From: Lachnospiraceae bacterium
GTDB taxonomy: Bacteria > Bacillota > Clostridia > Lachnospirales > Lachnospiraceae
Direction: 5' to 3'
DNA: 64,000 nucleotides
NCBI GenBank assembly: GCA_910575035.1
Contig: CAJTDL010000006.1
Span: 186,001-250,000 of the forward strand
Positions 1-9,047 of this stretch are shown in pieces (within the stretch, counting starts at the first letter, position 1; every line of letters begins with the position of its first letter). The notes beneath the pieces were generated by a model that worked only from the letters and a program-made list of their open reading frames with translations, searched no databases and was not told the origin of the DNA. The position numbers and the translations under genes are program-made.

Positions 1-20
1 CCTGCCAAAGGAGGGAACTA

Positions 21-725
21 ATGCATAAATTTACGGTGCTTATTATTGAGGATGAGAAACATATTTATGAATTTATGGCCAAGGCCCTGGCTTCCAACGG
101 CTACCGCACCAGCTGGGCGGCCTCAGGCAAAGAAGCCCTGTCCCTCTACACATCCCTGTGCCCTGATGTGATCCTGTTGGACTTAGGGCTTCCAGATATA
201 GATGGCATGGACGTGATCGTGCAGATCCGCTCCTGGTCGGAATGCCCCATTATTGTAGTATCCGCCCGTAAGGAAGAATCAGACAAGGTGCAGGCATTGG
301 ATGCTGGGGCAGATGATTACCTTACCAAGCCTTATGGTATGCCAGAGCTCCTTGCCCGCATCCGCACCTGCCTGCGCCACAGCAGCCGAAACAGCAACGG
401 CAGCTCCGCACAGCAGCCCTATCAGGCGAAAGGCCTGAAAATCGACTTTCTGAAGCGTATCGTATCCCTGGACGGAATCCATGTGCACCTTACGCCCATA
501 GAATACAAAATTGTGGCCCTCCTTGCACAAAATTCGGGAAGGGTCATGACCTACACCACCCTACTGCAGGATGTATGGGGGCCGTATGCGGAACCAGACA
601 ACAAAATCCTGCGGGTAAACATGGCAAATATCCGCCGAAAACTAGAGAAAAACCCAGCACAGCCTGTCTATATTTTTACGGAGGTTGGGATTGGGTATCG
701 GATGATTGATGATGAAGCTACCTAA
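21..725 (+). CDS. kdpE: KdpE-like OmpR-family response regulator
   Basis: This 234-residue two-component response regulator has an N-terminal receiver domain (about 1-120) and a C-terminal winged-helix DNA-binding domain (about 135-230). The receiver shows the acidic pair E10-D11, the phosphoacceptor D54 in the context ILLDLGLPDIDG, and K104 in LTKPYG. The DNA-binding half carries the LTPIEYKIVALLAQNSGRV stretch typical of KdpE. By family knowledge KdpE activates the high-affinity potassium transporter kdpFABC when phosphorylated by KdpD. The start has a strong AAGGAGGG site a few bases upstream. A kinase gene such as kdpD probably lies just off the left edge, but this cannot be seen here. 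An unrelated OmpR-family regulator is the main alternative. Confidence 0.85.
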   Translation: MHKFTVLIIEDEKHIYEFMAKALASNGYRTSWAASGKEALSLYTSLCPDVILLDLGLPDIDGMDVIVQIRSWSECPIIVVSARKEESDKVQALDAGADDYLTKPYGMPELLARIRTCLRHSSRNSNGSSAQQPYQAKGLKIDFLKRIVSLDGIHVHLTPIEYKIVALLAQNSGRVMTYTTLLQDVWGPYAEPDNKILRVNMANIRRKLEKNPAQPVYIFTEVGIGYRMIDDEAT

Positions 726-743
726 AATTTGGGGAATTTTGGG

Positions 744-771
744 TTGTTTTTTTTCGGATTTCCTTTATAAT
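744..771 (+). promoter_or_regulatory. Putative sigma-A promoter for the deacetylase gene
   Basis: TTGTTT (744-749) and TATAAT (766-771) are separated by 16 bases and lie about 60 bases upstream of the deacetylase start. The -10 box is perfect and the -35 box is weak. Confidence 0.45.
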
Positions 772-830
772 GGTAGAAGAAGCCCTATAAACGCAACAGG
801 GAGGCTTCTAATCTATTAAAATGAAGGGCA

Positions 831-1976
831 GTGAAAAATAAGATGCAGCAGCAACGAAAGAACCGAAGAAGGCGCAGAAGGAGAATCAAATGGGGAAGGC
901 TTGCCGCCTATATCGCCGTGCTGGTTGTGGCTATTTTCGCCGTGCGGGGAACAATCAGATTATTGACAAAATCCTCAGACAAGGAAACAAAGCAGCAACA
1001 GGATGTGGCTGCCAATGAAAATAACCAGTCAAAGGATGCGAAAGAGGCCGACGAAGCCACGATCCCTGATTCCAGCAAAGACACTGAGAACGAGGAAGAT
1101 CCCAAGGAACCCACAGAACCAGCAGATTCCACACAGCCAGGGAAAACCCCTCAGGCAGAGGCAAATCCAGAGGAAGAAGAAAAACCGTTTACCCTTGCCG
1201 ACCTGGATAATCCAGATGGGTTTGATGAACGCCCTGCTGAAAATGGTTTTGCCTTAGAGAACCAGCAGGTGGATATTAATGGCCTGGACACAACACGGCT
1301 GGACTGGGGGCAAGGCGGGGATCTGGATGAATGGAACCGGCCTGCCGGCTGTATGCAGTACCAGGAAAAGTATGGAAAGTACAATGCATACTTTATTGTG
1401 GACAACCCGGAGAAAAAAGTGATTTACCTGACCTTGGACGAAGGGTATGAGAATGGGTATACGCCGCAGTTTTTGGATACTTTGAAGGAAAAGAATGTCC
1501 ATGCCGTCTTTTTTGTTACAAAGCATTATGCGGAGAGCAACCCAGAGCTGATGCAGCGGATCATTGACGAGGGGCATGAGCTTGGGAACCACAGCGTGAC
1601 GCATCCATCCCAGGGGCTGTCCTCACAGACCATTGAAGAACAGACAAATGAAGTGGTAGGGCTGCATAATTATATTAAGGAAACCTATGGGTATGAGATG
1701 CATTTGTTCCGGTATCCGGCAGGGATTTTTAATGAGCAGTCCCTTGCGCTGTTGAATAATCTGAATTATAAGAGTGTGTTTTGGAGTTTTGCCTACTTAG
1801 ATTATGATGTGGAAAATCAGCCGGATCCAACGGAAAGCCTGCAGAAATTGGTGAATTGCCTGCATCCGGGGGCTCTTTATCTAGTGCATGCGGAATCGGA
1901 AACGAATGCTAAGATATTGGGGGATTTTATTGACCAGGCCCGGGCGCAGGGATATGAATTTAAAGTGTTTGAGTAG
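831..1976 (+). CDS. PdaA-like membrane-anchored polysaccharide deacetylase
   Basis: The 381-residue protein begins with a very basic stretch, a single transmembrane helix (about 24-44), and a long acidic, Pro/Glu-rich linker (about 50-130). A NodB-type polysaccharide deacetylase domain (about 190-380) follows. Visible motifs are TLDEGYENGYT (metal/catalytic motif 1), HSVTHPS (the two metal-binding histidines), RYPAG, and LVHAES near the end. These match the PdaA branch of CE4 enzymes, which de-N-acetylate muramic acid in spore cortex or cell-wall peptidoglycan; the exact substrate is inferred. The start is GTG at 831. A seven-codon ATG mini-ORF (821-841) overlaps it and lies nearer the GGGAGG site (about 800), so ATG at 843 is an alternative start. 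Confidence 0.82.
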   Translation: MKNKMQQQRKNRRRRRRRIKWGRLAAYIAVLVVAIFAVRGTIRLLTKSSDKETKQQQDVAANENNQSKDAKEADEATIPDSSKDTENEEDPKEPTEPADSTQPGKTPQAEANPEEEEKPFTLADLDNPDGFDERPAENGFALENQQVDINGLDTTRLDWGQGGDLDEWNRPAGCMQYQEKYGKYNAYFIVDNPEKKVIYLTLDEGYENGYTPQFLDTLKEKNVHAVFFVTKHYAESNPELMQRIIDEGHELGNHSVTHPSQGLSSQTIEEQTNEVVGLHNYIKETYGYEMHLFRYPAGIFNEQSLALLNNLNYKSVFWSFAYLDYDVENQPDPTESLQKLVNCLHPGALYLVHAESETNAKILGDFIDQARAQGYEFKVFE

Positions 1977-2056
1977 GAATGGCAGCCAAATGCCTGGATA
2001 TCCATTTGGGCAGGCAATGCCCGCCCAAACTGGCTGAAATTGGTAAAAGGGCAGTT

Positions 2057-2093
2057 AGGAGCCGCTTAAATTGGGAGAATTTAAGCGACTCCT
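2057..2093. terminator. Strong hairpin between convergent genes, probable bidirectional terminator
   Basis: AGGAGCCGCTTAAATT (2057-2072) pairs with 2078-2093 over 16 positions with one mismatch, around a 5-base loop. Weaker flanking complementarity extends the structure to about 2035-2125. It lies between the 3' ends of the deacetylase and prfC. Confidence 0.6.
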
Positions 2094-2199
2094 GCTGCTT
2101 TGCCCATTTGTACCAGCTGGATTCACGCTAATCCGCAGGATCTCCTTGGCTTAAGGGAAATTTGGGAATTTAGCAGTAAAGAGGGGATGTCAGGGGACA

Positions 2200-3789
2200 T
2201 TAGTTCCTGCCAAATTCAGATAAGACCAGGCCGTCGTTGCGGTCCAGGGTCATGCCTACGCTCCAGCTGTTAACGAATAGGAGCAGGGGATTGCCTTTTA
2301 GGTCCTGGATTTTTTTCATGTCAGAGGTTCCCGTCAGTTTGTCCATATCAATCTCTGTATTTTCAATCCAGCGGATATGCTCGTAAGGGAGGGTATCCAG
2401 GCGGATGTCCACATTGTATTCATTTTCCAGGCGGTATTTCAGGACGTCAAACTGCAAGACGCCTACAACGCCTACGATGATTTCTTCCATTCCTGTGTTA
2501 TATTCTTGGAAAATCTGGATGGCGCCTTCCTGGGCGATTTGGGTAATCCCTTTGACAAATTGCTTGCGCTTCATGGTGTCCACTTGGCGGACACGTGCAA
2601 AATGCTCTGGGGCAAAAGTCGGTATGCCCTCGAAAGCAAATTTCTGGGGGGCGTTGGTGATCGTGTCGCCAATGGAAAAGATACCAGGATCAAAGACGCC
2701 AATAATGTCTCCTGCGTAGGCTTCCTCAACAATTTTGCGCTCCTGTGCCATCATTTGCTGGGGCTGGGAAAGGCGCATTTTTTTGCTGCCCTGGATATGG
2801 GTCACTTCCATGCCGGCATCAAATTTGCCGGAGCAGATGCGCATAAAGGCAATGCGGTCACGGTGGGCTTTGTTCATGTTTGCCTGGATTTTGAATACGA
2901 AAGCAGAAAAATCCCCTGAAAAAGGGTTGATTTCACCGATATCTGCATTTCTGGGCAGGGGAGGGGTAGTCATCTGCAGGAAATGCTGCAGAAAAGTCTC
3001 CACGCCAAAGTTAGTCAGAGCCGAGCCGAAAAAGACAGGGGACAGCTCCCCCTTGGATACCAGATCCTGGTCAAATTCAGCGCTTGCGCCATCCAGAAGC
3101 TCAATTTCTTCTTGCAGAATGGACAGGTTATCCGCTCCGATTTCTTCCGCAAGGGCAGGGTCATCAATGGAAATATCTTTTTCTATGCCCTCTTTCGTGC
3201 CTTTTAGGGTATCGGCAAATGTCATAACCTTTTTTTCGTTGCGGTCATAGATGCCTTTGAAATTTTTGCCGGAGCCAATCGGCCAGTTTATGGGACAGGT
3301 GGCAATTCCCAGCTCCTTTTCAATTTCGTCCAGCAATTCAAAGGTATCATTGGCGTCCCTGTCCATCTTGTTGATAAAAGTGAAAATGGGGATGTGGCGC
3401 ATCACACAGACTTTGAATAATTTCCGGGTCTGCGCCTCTACGCCCTTGGAACCGTCAATTACCATCACTGCGGAATCTGCCGCCATCAGGGTGCGGTACG
3501 TGTCCTCCGAAAAGTCCTGATGCCCCGGCGTATCCAGAATATTAATGCAATAGCCGCCGTAGTTAAACTGCAGTACGGAGGAAGTCACAGAAATTCCCCT
3601 TTCCTTCTCAATTTCCATCCAGTCTGAAACCGCATGGCGCGCTGTGGCCTTCCCCTTTACAGAACCTGCCAGATTAATCGCCCCTCCATAAAGCAAAAAT
3701 TTCTCCGTCAGCGTTGTTTTCCCTGCATCCGGATGTGAAATAATCGCAAAAGTCCTGCGCTTTTCTATCTCTTTCTCTAAGTCTCCCAA
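2200..3789 (-). CDS. prfC: Peptide chain release factor 3
   Basis: This 529-residue translational GTPase matches the usual RF3 length. RF3 recycles RF1 and RF2 from the ribosome after termination. The GTP-binding P loop SHPDAGKTT sits at about 18-26, followed by the switch region ERGISVTSSV, DTPGHQDF (G3) and NKMDRD (G4). The C-terminal part has the RF3-type domains after about residue 290. The start is TTG at 3789, with a GAGAGG-like site about 10 bases upstream and no better in-frame start nearby. It lies 97 bases downstream of pepF on the same strand and may be co-transcribed with it. EF-G or TypA are excluded by the length and by the GSVKGKATARHAVSDWM segment typical of RF3. Confidence 0.95.
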   Translation of the reverse strand: MGDLEKEIEKRRTFAIISHPDAGKTTLTEKFLLYGGAINLAGSVKGKATARHAVSDWMEIEKERGISVTSSVLQFNYGGYCINILDTPGHQDFSEDTYRTLMAADSAVMVIDGSKGVEAQTRKLFKVCVMRHIPIFTFINKMDRDANDTFELLDEIEKELGIATCPINWPIGSGKNFKGIYDRNEKKVMTFADTLKGTKEGIEKDISIDDPALAEEIGADNLSILQEEIELLDGASAEFDQDLVSKGELSPVFFGSALTNFGVETFLQHFLQMTTPPLPRNADIGEINPFSGDFSAFVFKIQANMNKAHRDRIAFMRICSGKFDAGMEVTHIQGSKKMRLSQPQQMMAQERKIVEEAYAGDIIGVFDPGIFSIGDTITNAPQKFAFEGIPTFAPEHFARVRQVDTMKRKQFVKGITQIAQEGAIQIFQEYNTGMEEIIVGVVGVLQFDVLKYRLENEYNVDIRLDTLPYEHIRWIENTEIDMDKLTGTSDMKKIQDLKGNPLLLFVNSWSVGMTLDRNDGLVLSEFGRN

Positions 3790-3885
3790 AAATACGTTCC
3801 TCTCTTTCTTTATAATTCCAATGATTTAAACTATTTTATTCCTAGCAATATCCCCTGCCAAAAGCGGGCGCATCCTGCCCCTCCC

Positions 3886-5688
3886 CTATGAAACAATTTC
3901 CTCCATCTCCTGGATCAATTCCCCAAAGGTCTTTAAGGCCTCGCAAACCGGCTCCTTCGTGGCCATATCCACACCTGCATCCTTCAGCAGCTCAATCGGC
4001 GGCTTGCTGCACCCGCCGCTTAAAAACTTCAGATACCGCTCCACTGCCGGCTGCCCTTCTGTCAGGATCTTCTTACTCAGCGCCATAGATGCCGCAAAGC
4101 TGGTGGCATACTGATACACATAGAAATTATAGTAAAAATGCGGAATCCTGGCCCATTCAATGGCAATTTCCGGATCCACCACAATATCTTCCCCATAATA
4201 CTGCACGTTCAGCTCATAGTACAGCTTCTTCAAAGCCTCTGCCGTCAAAGCCTCTCCCTTTTCCACCATCTGATGGGTCAAAAGCTCAAACTCTGCAAAC
4301 ATTGTCTGGCGGTATAGGGTACTGCGGAACTGCTGCATAAAATAATTGATCAAATGAGCCTTTTTCTCCTTATCCTCTGTATGCTTCAGCAAATAATCCA
4401 TCAACAATGCCTCATTGCAGGTAGACGCCACCTCTGCCACAAAAATCTTATACTCGCTGTCAAACACATTATTATGCTTTGCCGAATAATACGAATGAAG
4501 GGCATGCCCCATCTCATGGGCAAGGGTAAATTCCGAATCCAGGTTATACTGGAAATTCATCAGCACATAAGGATGTGCCGAATAGCACCCGGCAGAATAA
4601 GCCCCACTCCTCTTCCCTTCATTTTCATACTTATCAATCCACCGATTTTCAAACCCTTCCTTCAGCACCCTGACATAATCATCCCCCAGCACCTGCAAAG
4701 CCGCGGCAATTTCTTCCTGTGCCTGCCCATAAGTAATCTTCTCTTTCATTTCCCCCACAATCGGCACATAGACGTCATACATATGAAGCTCCTCCACGCC
4801 CATCAGCTTCTTGCGCAGTGAAACATAGTCATGCATATATTTCATATTCTCATGGACTGCCTCAATCAGATTATAATACACTTCCTTAGGCACATTATTG
4901 GCGTCCACCGCCGCTTCCATAGAAGAATTGTACTTTCTTGCCTTTGCATAAAAGAAATTTGCCTTTGCCTTCCCTTCATACAAGGAAGCAAACGTATTCC
5001 TATACTGTTCAAACCTAGCATAATAAGCCTGAAACGTCTCCTTGCGGACCCGCACATCCTGGCTCTCCAGCATCGGCACAAACCGCCCCGTGCTGACCTT
5101 CACCATTTCCCCTGCTTCATCTGCCACCATAGGGTTCTCAAAATCCGCATCCGCCAAAAGGCTGTAAGTTTTCCCCACTGCCGCGCCCATTTCCTGGGAA
5201 GCAGCCAGCAGCTCTTCCATTTCCGGCGACAGGGTATGATCCTTTTGCCTGCGTAAATCCTCAATGGACACCTTATATGCACAAAGCCCCGGCTCTTCCT
5301 GGTAAAACCTCTGCACCACATCCTCTTCCATTAATACAATCCAGCTATTAATAGGCGCAAGAGCCGTCTCAAACTTATTATAAATCCCCATCATCTTCCC
5401 ACTCAATGCCTGATAATGGTCATCCCCCGTATCCACATCCACATTCCGCTCCGAATAATTAATCCCCCGGTCCAGCAAAGCCACCAGCTTCTCCAGCTTC
5501 TGGTAGCACGCCAAAAGCTGTGCCCCGCTCCCCGTAACCTGCTCCTGCGTAAATCCTTTCAGCTCCTCAATCATCCCCTCCATCTGATCTGCATCTGCCA
5601 AAAACGCTTCCTCTGTCCCATACAAATCCTCCAGCTTCCAGGTATCCTCTTTCAGCACCTGGCTTCTTTTCAACAGTTCTTTTGCCAT
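3886..5688 (-). CDS. pepF: Oligoendopeptidase F (M3B zinc metallopeptidase)
   Basis: This 600-residue cytoplasmic zinc peptidase of the M3B family cleaves short peptides. The zinc site HEMGH lies at residues 391-395 within FTLAHEMGHALHSYYS, and the downstream glutamate ligand is probably in the FVAEVASTCNEALL segment. The N-terminal helical PepF domain precedes the catalytic domain, and the total length is normal for PepF. There is no signal peptide. The gene sits upstream of prfC on the same strand. Nothing in the sequence indicates its physiological substrate; peptide nutrition or signal-peptide turnover are the usual roles. Confidence 0.94.
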   Translation of the reverse strand: MAKELLKRSQVLKEDTWKLEDLYGTEEAFLADADQMEGMIEELKGFTQEQVTGSGAQLLACYQKLEKLVALLDRGINYSERNVDVDTGDDHYQALSGKMMGIYNKFETALAPINSWIVLMEEDVVQRFYQEEPGLCAYKVSIEDLRRQKDHTLSPEMEELLAASQEMGAAVGKTYSLLADADFENPMVADEAGEMVKVSTGRFVPMLESQDVRVRKETFQAYYARFEQYRNTFASLYEGKAKANFFYAKARKYNSSMEAAVDANNVPKEVYYNLIEAVHENMKYMHDYVSLRKKLMGVEELHMYDVYVPIVGEMKEKITYGQAQEEIAAALQVLGDDYVRVLKEGFENRWIDKYENEGKRSGAYSAGCYSAHPYVLMNFQYNLDSEFTLAHEMGHALHSYYSAKHNNVFDSEYKIFVAEVASTCNEALLMDYLLKHTEDKEKKAHLINYFMQQFRSTLYRQTMFAEFELLTHQMVEKGEALTAEALKKLYYELNVQYYGEDIVVDPEIAIEWARIPHFYYNFYVYQYATSFAASMALSKKILTEGQPAVERYLKFLSGGCSKPPIELLKDAGVDMATKEPVCEALKTFGELIQEMEEIVS

Positions 5689-5797
5689 AGATTATCATCC
5701 TCCATATCTTCTATTTTTTTCCACTCTGCCCATTATAGCACACCCCTTCCATTCTTGTCATCCCATATTCACAACTCCCTAGGCACCTTTCTCCCGC

Positions 5798-5831
5798 GTT
5801 GGTTATTCACAGCCCAATGCCAGTAACCTGC
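5798..5831 (+). repeat. Fragment of the dispersed GTTACTATTCAC repeat
   Basis: A short stretch beginning GTTGGTTATTCACAGCC and ending CCAGTAACC resembles the left end of the MITE-like family described at 52771-53041. No right end is recognisable. Confidence 0.4.
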
Positions 5832-5863
5832 GTTGTGCTATCCAGGGCATAAAAGCCGCCTTA

Positions 5864-7219
5864 TCAGCCTTCGGAAAGAATATCCTTCCCCTTCCACCCT
5901 CCATGGAAATATCTGGCCACCGCGATCGCCAATCCCACGGCCCATCCAACCGGGCTGGCCCACATAATAATCATCCCCTGCGTCACATCCGCCAATGCAT
6001 AGGTCAGCGCCACCCTCACAAAGAGGTTGCACAGGCTGCAGCCCAAAAACCACCCCATATCCGCCGCCCCTCTGAGCACCCCATTGCTCACGTTCATCAC
6101 TCCCATCATAAAATAAAACAGCGAAACCGTACTCAGATACTGTGTCCCGATCCGAATCGCTTCCCCACTGGATCCTGCGTCCAAAAACATCCCCACCACC
6201 TGGCTTCCCGCCAAGTGTAAAATAACTGCAATGGCCATTCCAATCCCCGCTGCCATAACCAGGCAGATCCGGTACCCCTGCCCAATACGCTCTGGCTTTT
6301 TCGCCCCCATATTCTGGGCTACATAGGTGGATGCCGCATTCCCCACCGCCACCATCGGCACAATTGCAATGCTGTCAATCTTAGTGGCTGCCGTATATCC
6401 TGCCAAAAAGGTAGAGCCAAACCGGTTCACCGCAGACTGGATCAGCAGCATGCCCACCGACACAATGGACTGCTGGACAATGGTAGGTACCGCCACCTTT
6501 ACCATATTTTTCAAAAGCGCCCTGTCAAACCGCTGATACCCATCTGTCTCCAGCTGCCCCAATTTCCGCATCAAAAACCCAAAAGACAACACTGCCGAAA
6601 GCCCCTGGGCGATCAATGTGGCCCATGCCACCCCAGGCACTCCCATATGCAGCCCTGCCACAAAGTACAGATCCAGCCCAATATTCAGCAGCGAGGAAAA
6701 CATTAAAAACAGCAAGGGCTTTTTCGAATCCCCTAAAGCATTGAAAATAGCAGAAAAGGCGTTGTACAAAAACAGGAACGCAAACCCGAAGAAATAAATC
6801 TGCATATACTCCGCCGCATCGCCAAAAATATTCTCCGGCGTCCCCATAAGATGCATCAAAGGCTTGTTAATAGCAACCCCCAACAGGCTGAGGATCACGC
6901 TAAATCCCAAAATAGAAAGCAGCGCTGTGGAAATGGCTGTTTTCATCTTTTCTAACTGCTTTGCCCCAAAAAGCTGGGAAATCACCACCGAACAGCCAAT
7001 GCCTGTCCCCATAGCCACCATAACAAACAGCATGGTAACCGCCGTAGAGGCGCCGACTGCCGCCAAGGCCTCCTCGCCCACCACATTCCCCACAATAATG
7101 GAATCCATAATATTATAAAACTGCTGGAATAAATTTCCAGCCACCATAGGCAGGGCAAACCCTATCAAGGGCTTTGTGGGATTCCCCTCTACCATATTTC
7201 CTTTTATTGATTCTGGCAT
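5864..7219 (-). CDS. MATE family efflux transporter
   Basis: The 451-residue integral membrane protein has the about 12-helix pattern and duplicated halves of the MATE/DinF family. Typical segments include PMVAGNLFQQFYNIMDSIIVGNVVG near the N-terminus and VPTIVQQSIVSVGMLLIQSAVN at the start of the second half. MATE proteins export drugs or metabolites using sodium or proton gradients; the substrate cannot be read from sequence. The start ATG at 7219 has an AGGAG site immediately upstream. The gene stands alone on the minus strand, 175 bases upstream of the pepF-prfC pair. Confidence 0.92.
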   Translation of the reverse strand: MPESIKGNMVEGNPTKPLIGFALPMVAGNLFQQFYNIMDSIIVGNVVGEEALAAVGASTAVTMLFVMVAMGTGIGCSVVISQLFGAKQLEKMKTAISTALLSILGFSVILSLLGVAINKPLMHLMGTPENIFGDAAEYMQIYFFGFAFLFLYNAFSAIFNALGDSKKPLLFLMFSSLLNIGLDLYFVAGLHMGVPGVAWATLIAQGLSAVLSFGFLMRKLGQLETDGYQRFDRALLKNMVKVAVPTIVQQSIVSVGMLLIQSAVNRFGSTFLAGYTAATKIDSIAIVPMVAVGNAASTYVAQNMGAKKPERIGQGYRICLVMAAGIGMAIAVILHLAGSQVVGMFLDAGSSGEAIRIGTQYLSTVSLFYFMMGVMNVSNGVLRGAADMGWFLGCSLCNLFVRVALTYALADVTQGMIIMWASPVGWAVGLAIAVARYFHGGWKGKDILSEG

Positions 7220-7318
7220 AATCTCCTCACACTCCTATCTTTTCCCTTAATTATAGAAAGTTTTTCCAAAAAATACAAGAGGTTCCCAGACTGCAAAACG
7301 GCTCCAAAAGAATCTAGT

Positions 7319-7538
7319 GTTACGATTCATGGGCAATATTAGTAACTTTGGGGATTTTATCGGCTGGCTGCATAATGCTGGGGGATGGCTTACTGTCTTG
7401 GAAAACGTAGCCAGGGGGAGTCATAGCCCCCCTCCCCCCTATCCCCCTATCTTCTGCCTCCCTGACAGAAGCCTAGCCACTCCCATCGCCAGCCTGAAAA
7501 TCCCTTAAGTAAATGACCTTAACCGTGAATAGCAGTAG
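7319..7538 (+). mobile_element. Degenerate MITE-like repeat copy
   Basis: The left end GTTACGATTCATGG (7319-7332) is followed by a TTAGTAACTT..GGGATTTTAT segment and a GGCTGGCTGC..GGGGGATGGC segment shared with the copy at 16802-17056. The right end CCGTGAATAGCAGTAG is an imperfect inverted copy of the left end. No convincing target duplication was seen. It fills most of the 419-base gap 7220-7638, which holds no credible gene. Confidence 0.55.
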
Positions 7539-7561
7539 TATAGTAAAGAAATGTACTATAC
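7538..7561. promoter_or_regulatory. Inverted repeat abutting the -35 box, candidate operator
   Basis: GTATAGTA (7538-7545) and TACTATAC (7554-7561) form a perfect 8-bp inverted repeat with an 8-base spacer, ending two bases before the -35 hexamer of the downstream gene. Confidence 0.5.
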
Positions 7562-7563
7562 AA

Positions 7564-7591
7564 TTGACAATACGCAAATCCTTGCTATAAA
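7564..7591 (+). promoter_or_regulatory. Sigma-A promoter of the Ig-like repeat protein gene
   Basis: TTGACA (7564-7569) and TATAAA (7586-7591) are 16 bases apart, with a TGC extended -10 element. The promoter lies about 50 bases upstream of the start codon. Confidence 0.75.
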
Positions 7592-7638
7592 ATAAAAATG
7601 CATAGTAGCAAATTTTTCAATCTAAGGAGGAGTCAGTT

Positions 7639-8802
7639 ATGACAAAGAGAGGAACTAAAAAAACACCCTGGAGAACGCTTTTTTCGCTTTTGTTAGCATT
7701 ATGCGTATGCTTTTCCAGCTTTGGGTTCGGCGTAATGGCGGCAGAAGACGACTATTACGATGAAGACTATGATGAGGATGAGGATTATGACGATTGGCAG
7801 TCCCCCTGGGACGGCATGGAAGGCATTATCCTTTCCGAAGAGGAATTGGTCATTCCGGTTGGGGAGACCGACGAGCTTTTCGTGTATTACGACAACGAGG
7901 ACGAGGATGAATACGAGGGTAAGGTAACATGGGAAAGTGACGAGCCTTCCATCGCTTCTGTCAATAAAAACGGTACCGTTACTGCCAAAAAAGCCGGGGA
8001 CGCCTGCATTACTGCCACTGTAGTCATTGAAGGCGAGGAATACGAGGCCTATTGCGACATCGTTGTGGCGGATGTAAAATTAGAGAAGAAAAACATCACT
8101 CTTATAGAGGGGCAGTCCCTTGTGCTGAATATCAAGAGCAGGTACCCAGAAGATGACAAGGTGGACGATTGGGACATTGACAAAGGGGAAAGGTCTGTGA
8201 AGCTCAGCAAAAAGGCCAATAAATCCGTTATAGTCACTGCCAAAAAGGCTGGCTCAGCTAAAATCAGCGTATTTATGGACAGCGGCGCAGAGGCATCCTG
8301 CACCATCACAGTGAAAAAGGCAGTGACAAGCACCAGCCTTGCTTTCCCTAAGAAAAACATAGAAATGGCAAAAGGCAGCAAGGTAATATTATCCGTTACC
8401 CGCAAACCGAAAAAAGCAAATGACATAATTTTCTGGTCTTCTTCCCGGAAAAAGGTTGCCACTGTTGACGCAAAGGGTGAAGTGACTGCCAAGGGCAAAG
8501 GCAAGACTGTAATCACAGCCAAAACTGCCAAAGGCAAAAAAGCCACCTGCACCATAACCGTAAAGGCTCCTGAAAAATTAACCCTGAAGAGCGCAAGCGC
8601 AAATTTAAAGGTTGGAAGCTCTACCTCAATCAAGGTGAGGTCCGGCGCTAAAAATGGACTTTCTTACAAGAGCAATAACCCAAAGGTTGCCGTTGTGAAC
8701 CGTAAGGGCAAAGTGACTGCCCTGAAGCCAGGCGTAGCAAAGATTACTGTTACTGCAAAAAGCGGCTCAAAAGCAACCTTCACTGTAAAAGTAAAGAAAT
8801 AA
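7639..8802 (+). CDS. Secreted protein with four bacterial Ig-like (BIG_2) repeats
   Basis: The 387-residue protein has a basic N-terminus, a hydrophobic signal core and probable cleavage after MAA (about residue 35). A run of almost only Asp, Glu and Tyr follows (about 36-52). Four BIG_2-like Ig repeats of about 80 residues fill the rest (about 60-145, 145-226, 228-308, 309-387). Each has the signature of a Trp or Ser-Asn strand, then VA.V...G.VTAKK.G...I, and each ends in an ITVKK-like strand. The Lys-rich C-terminal half contrasts with the acidic N-terminal region. No LPXTG motif or other anchor is visible. The AAGGAGGAG site is strong. Such domains usually mediate adhesion or act as wall-associated spacers; the function here is unknown. 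Confidence 0.85.
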   Translation: MTKRGTKKTPWRTLFSLLLALCVCFSSFGFGVMAAEDDYYDEDYDEDEDYDDWQSPWDGMEGIILSEEELVIPVGETDELFVYYDNEDEDEYEGKVTWESDEPSIASVNKNGTVTAKKAGDACITATVVIEGEEYEAYCDIVVADVKLEKKNITLIEGQSLVLNIKSRYPEDDKVDDWDIDKGERSVKLSKKANKSVIVTAKKAGSAKISVFMDSGAEASCTITVKKAVTSTSLAFPKKNIEMAKGSKVILSVTRKPKKANDIIFWSSSRKKVATVDAKGEVTAKGKGKTVITAKTAKGKKATCTITVKAPEKLTLKSASANLKVGSSTSIKVRSGAKNGLSYKSNNPKVAVVNRKGKVTALKPGVAKITVTAKSGSKATFTVKVKK

Positions 8803-8828
8803 CCCAAAAACCCTGTGCATTTAGAATC

Positions 8829-8911
8829 GCAGCCCCATTAAATGGTTCGCCCTATCATCATGCGGATATGCCCTTTGCATAATGATTGCCCTGATCACTT
8901 AATGGGGCTGC
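8829..8911. terminator. Long nested hairpin, probable terminator
   Basis: GCAGCCCCATTAA (8829-8841) pairs perfectly with TTAATGGGGCTGC (8899-8911). Inside it, ATCATCATGC pairs with GCATAATGAT with one mismatch. A short pyrimidine tract (CCTTTTA) follows on the plus strand. It lies 26 bases after the Ig-like protein gene. Confidence 0.6.
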
Positions 8912-9047
8912 CCTTTTATGCCGATAAGAATAGAAGGCCAGGCATTATCCTGCTGGCAAAGCGCCCCGGCTTCCAATACCTTTGGAACATGCTGGCGTAA
9001 TATGAATCCTTGTTAACATAGCCTTTATAAGAACGGCGGTCAAAACC

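Noticed and set aside
8049-8633. A 194-residue antisense ORF in the Ig-like gene
   Set aside because: It is a by-product of the biased codon use in the repeats on the other strand and has no start signals.
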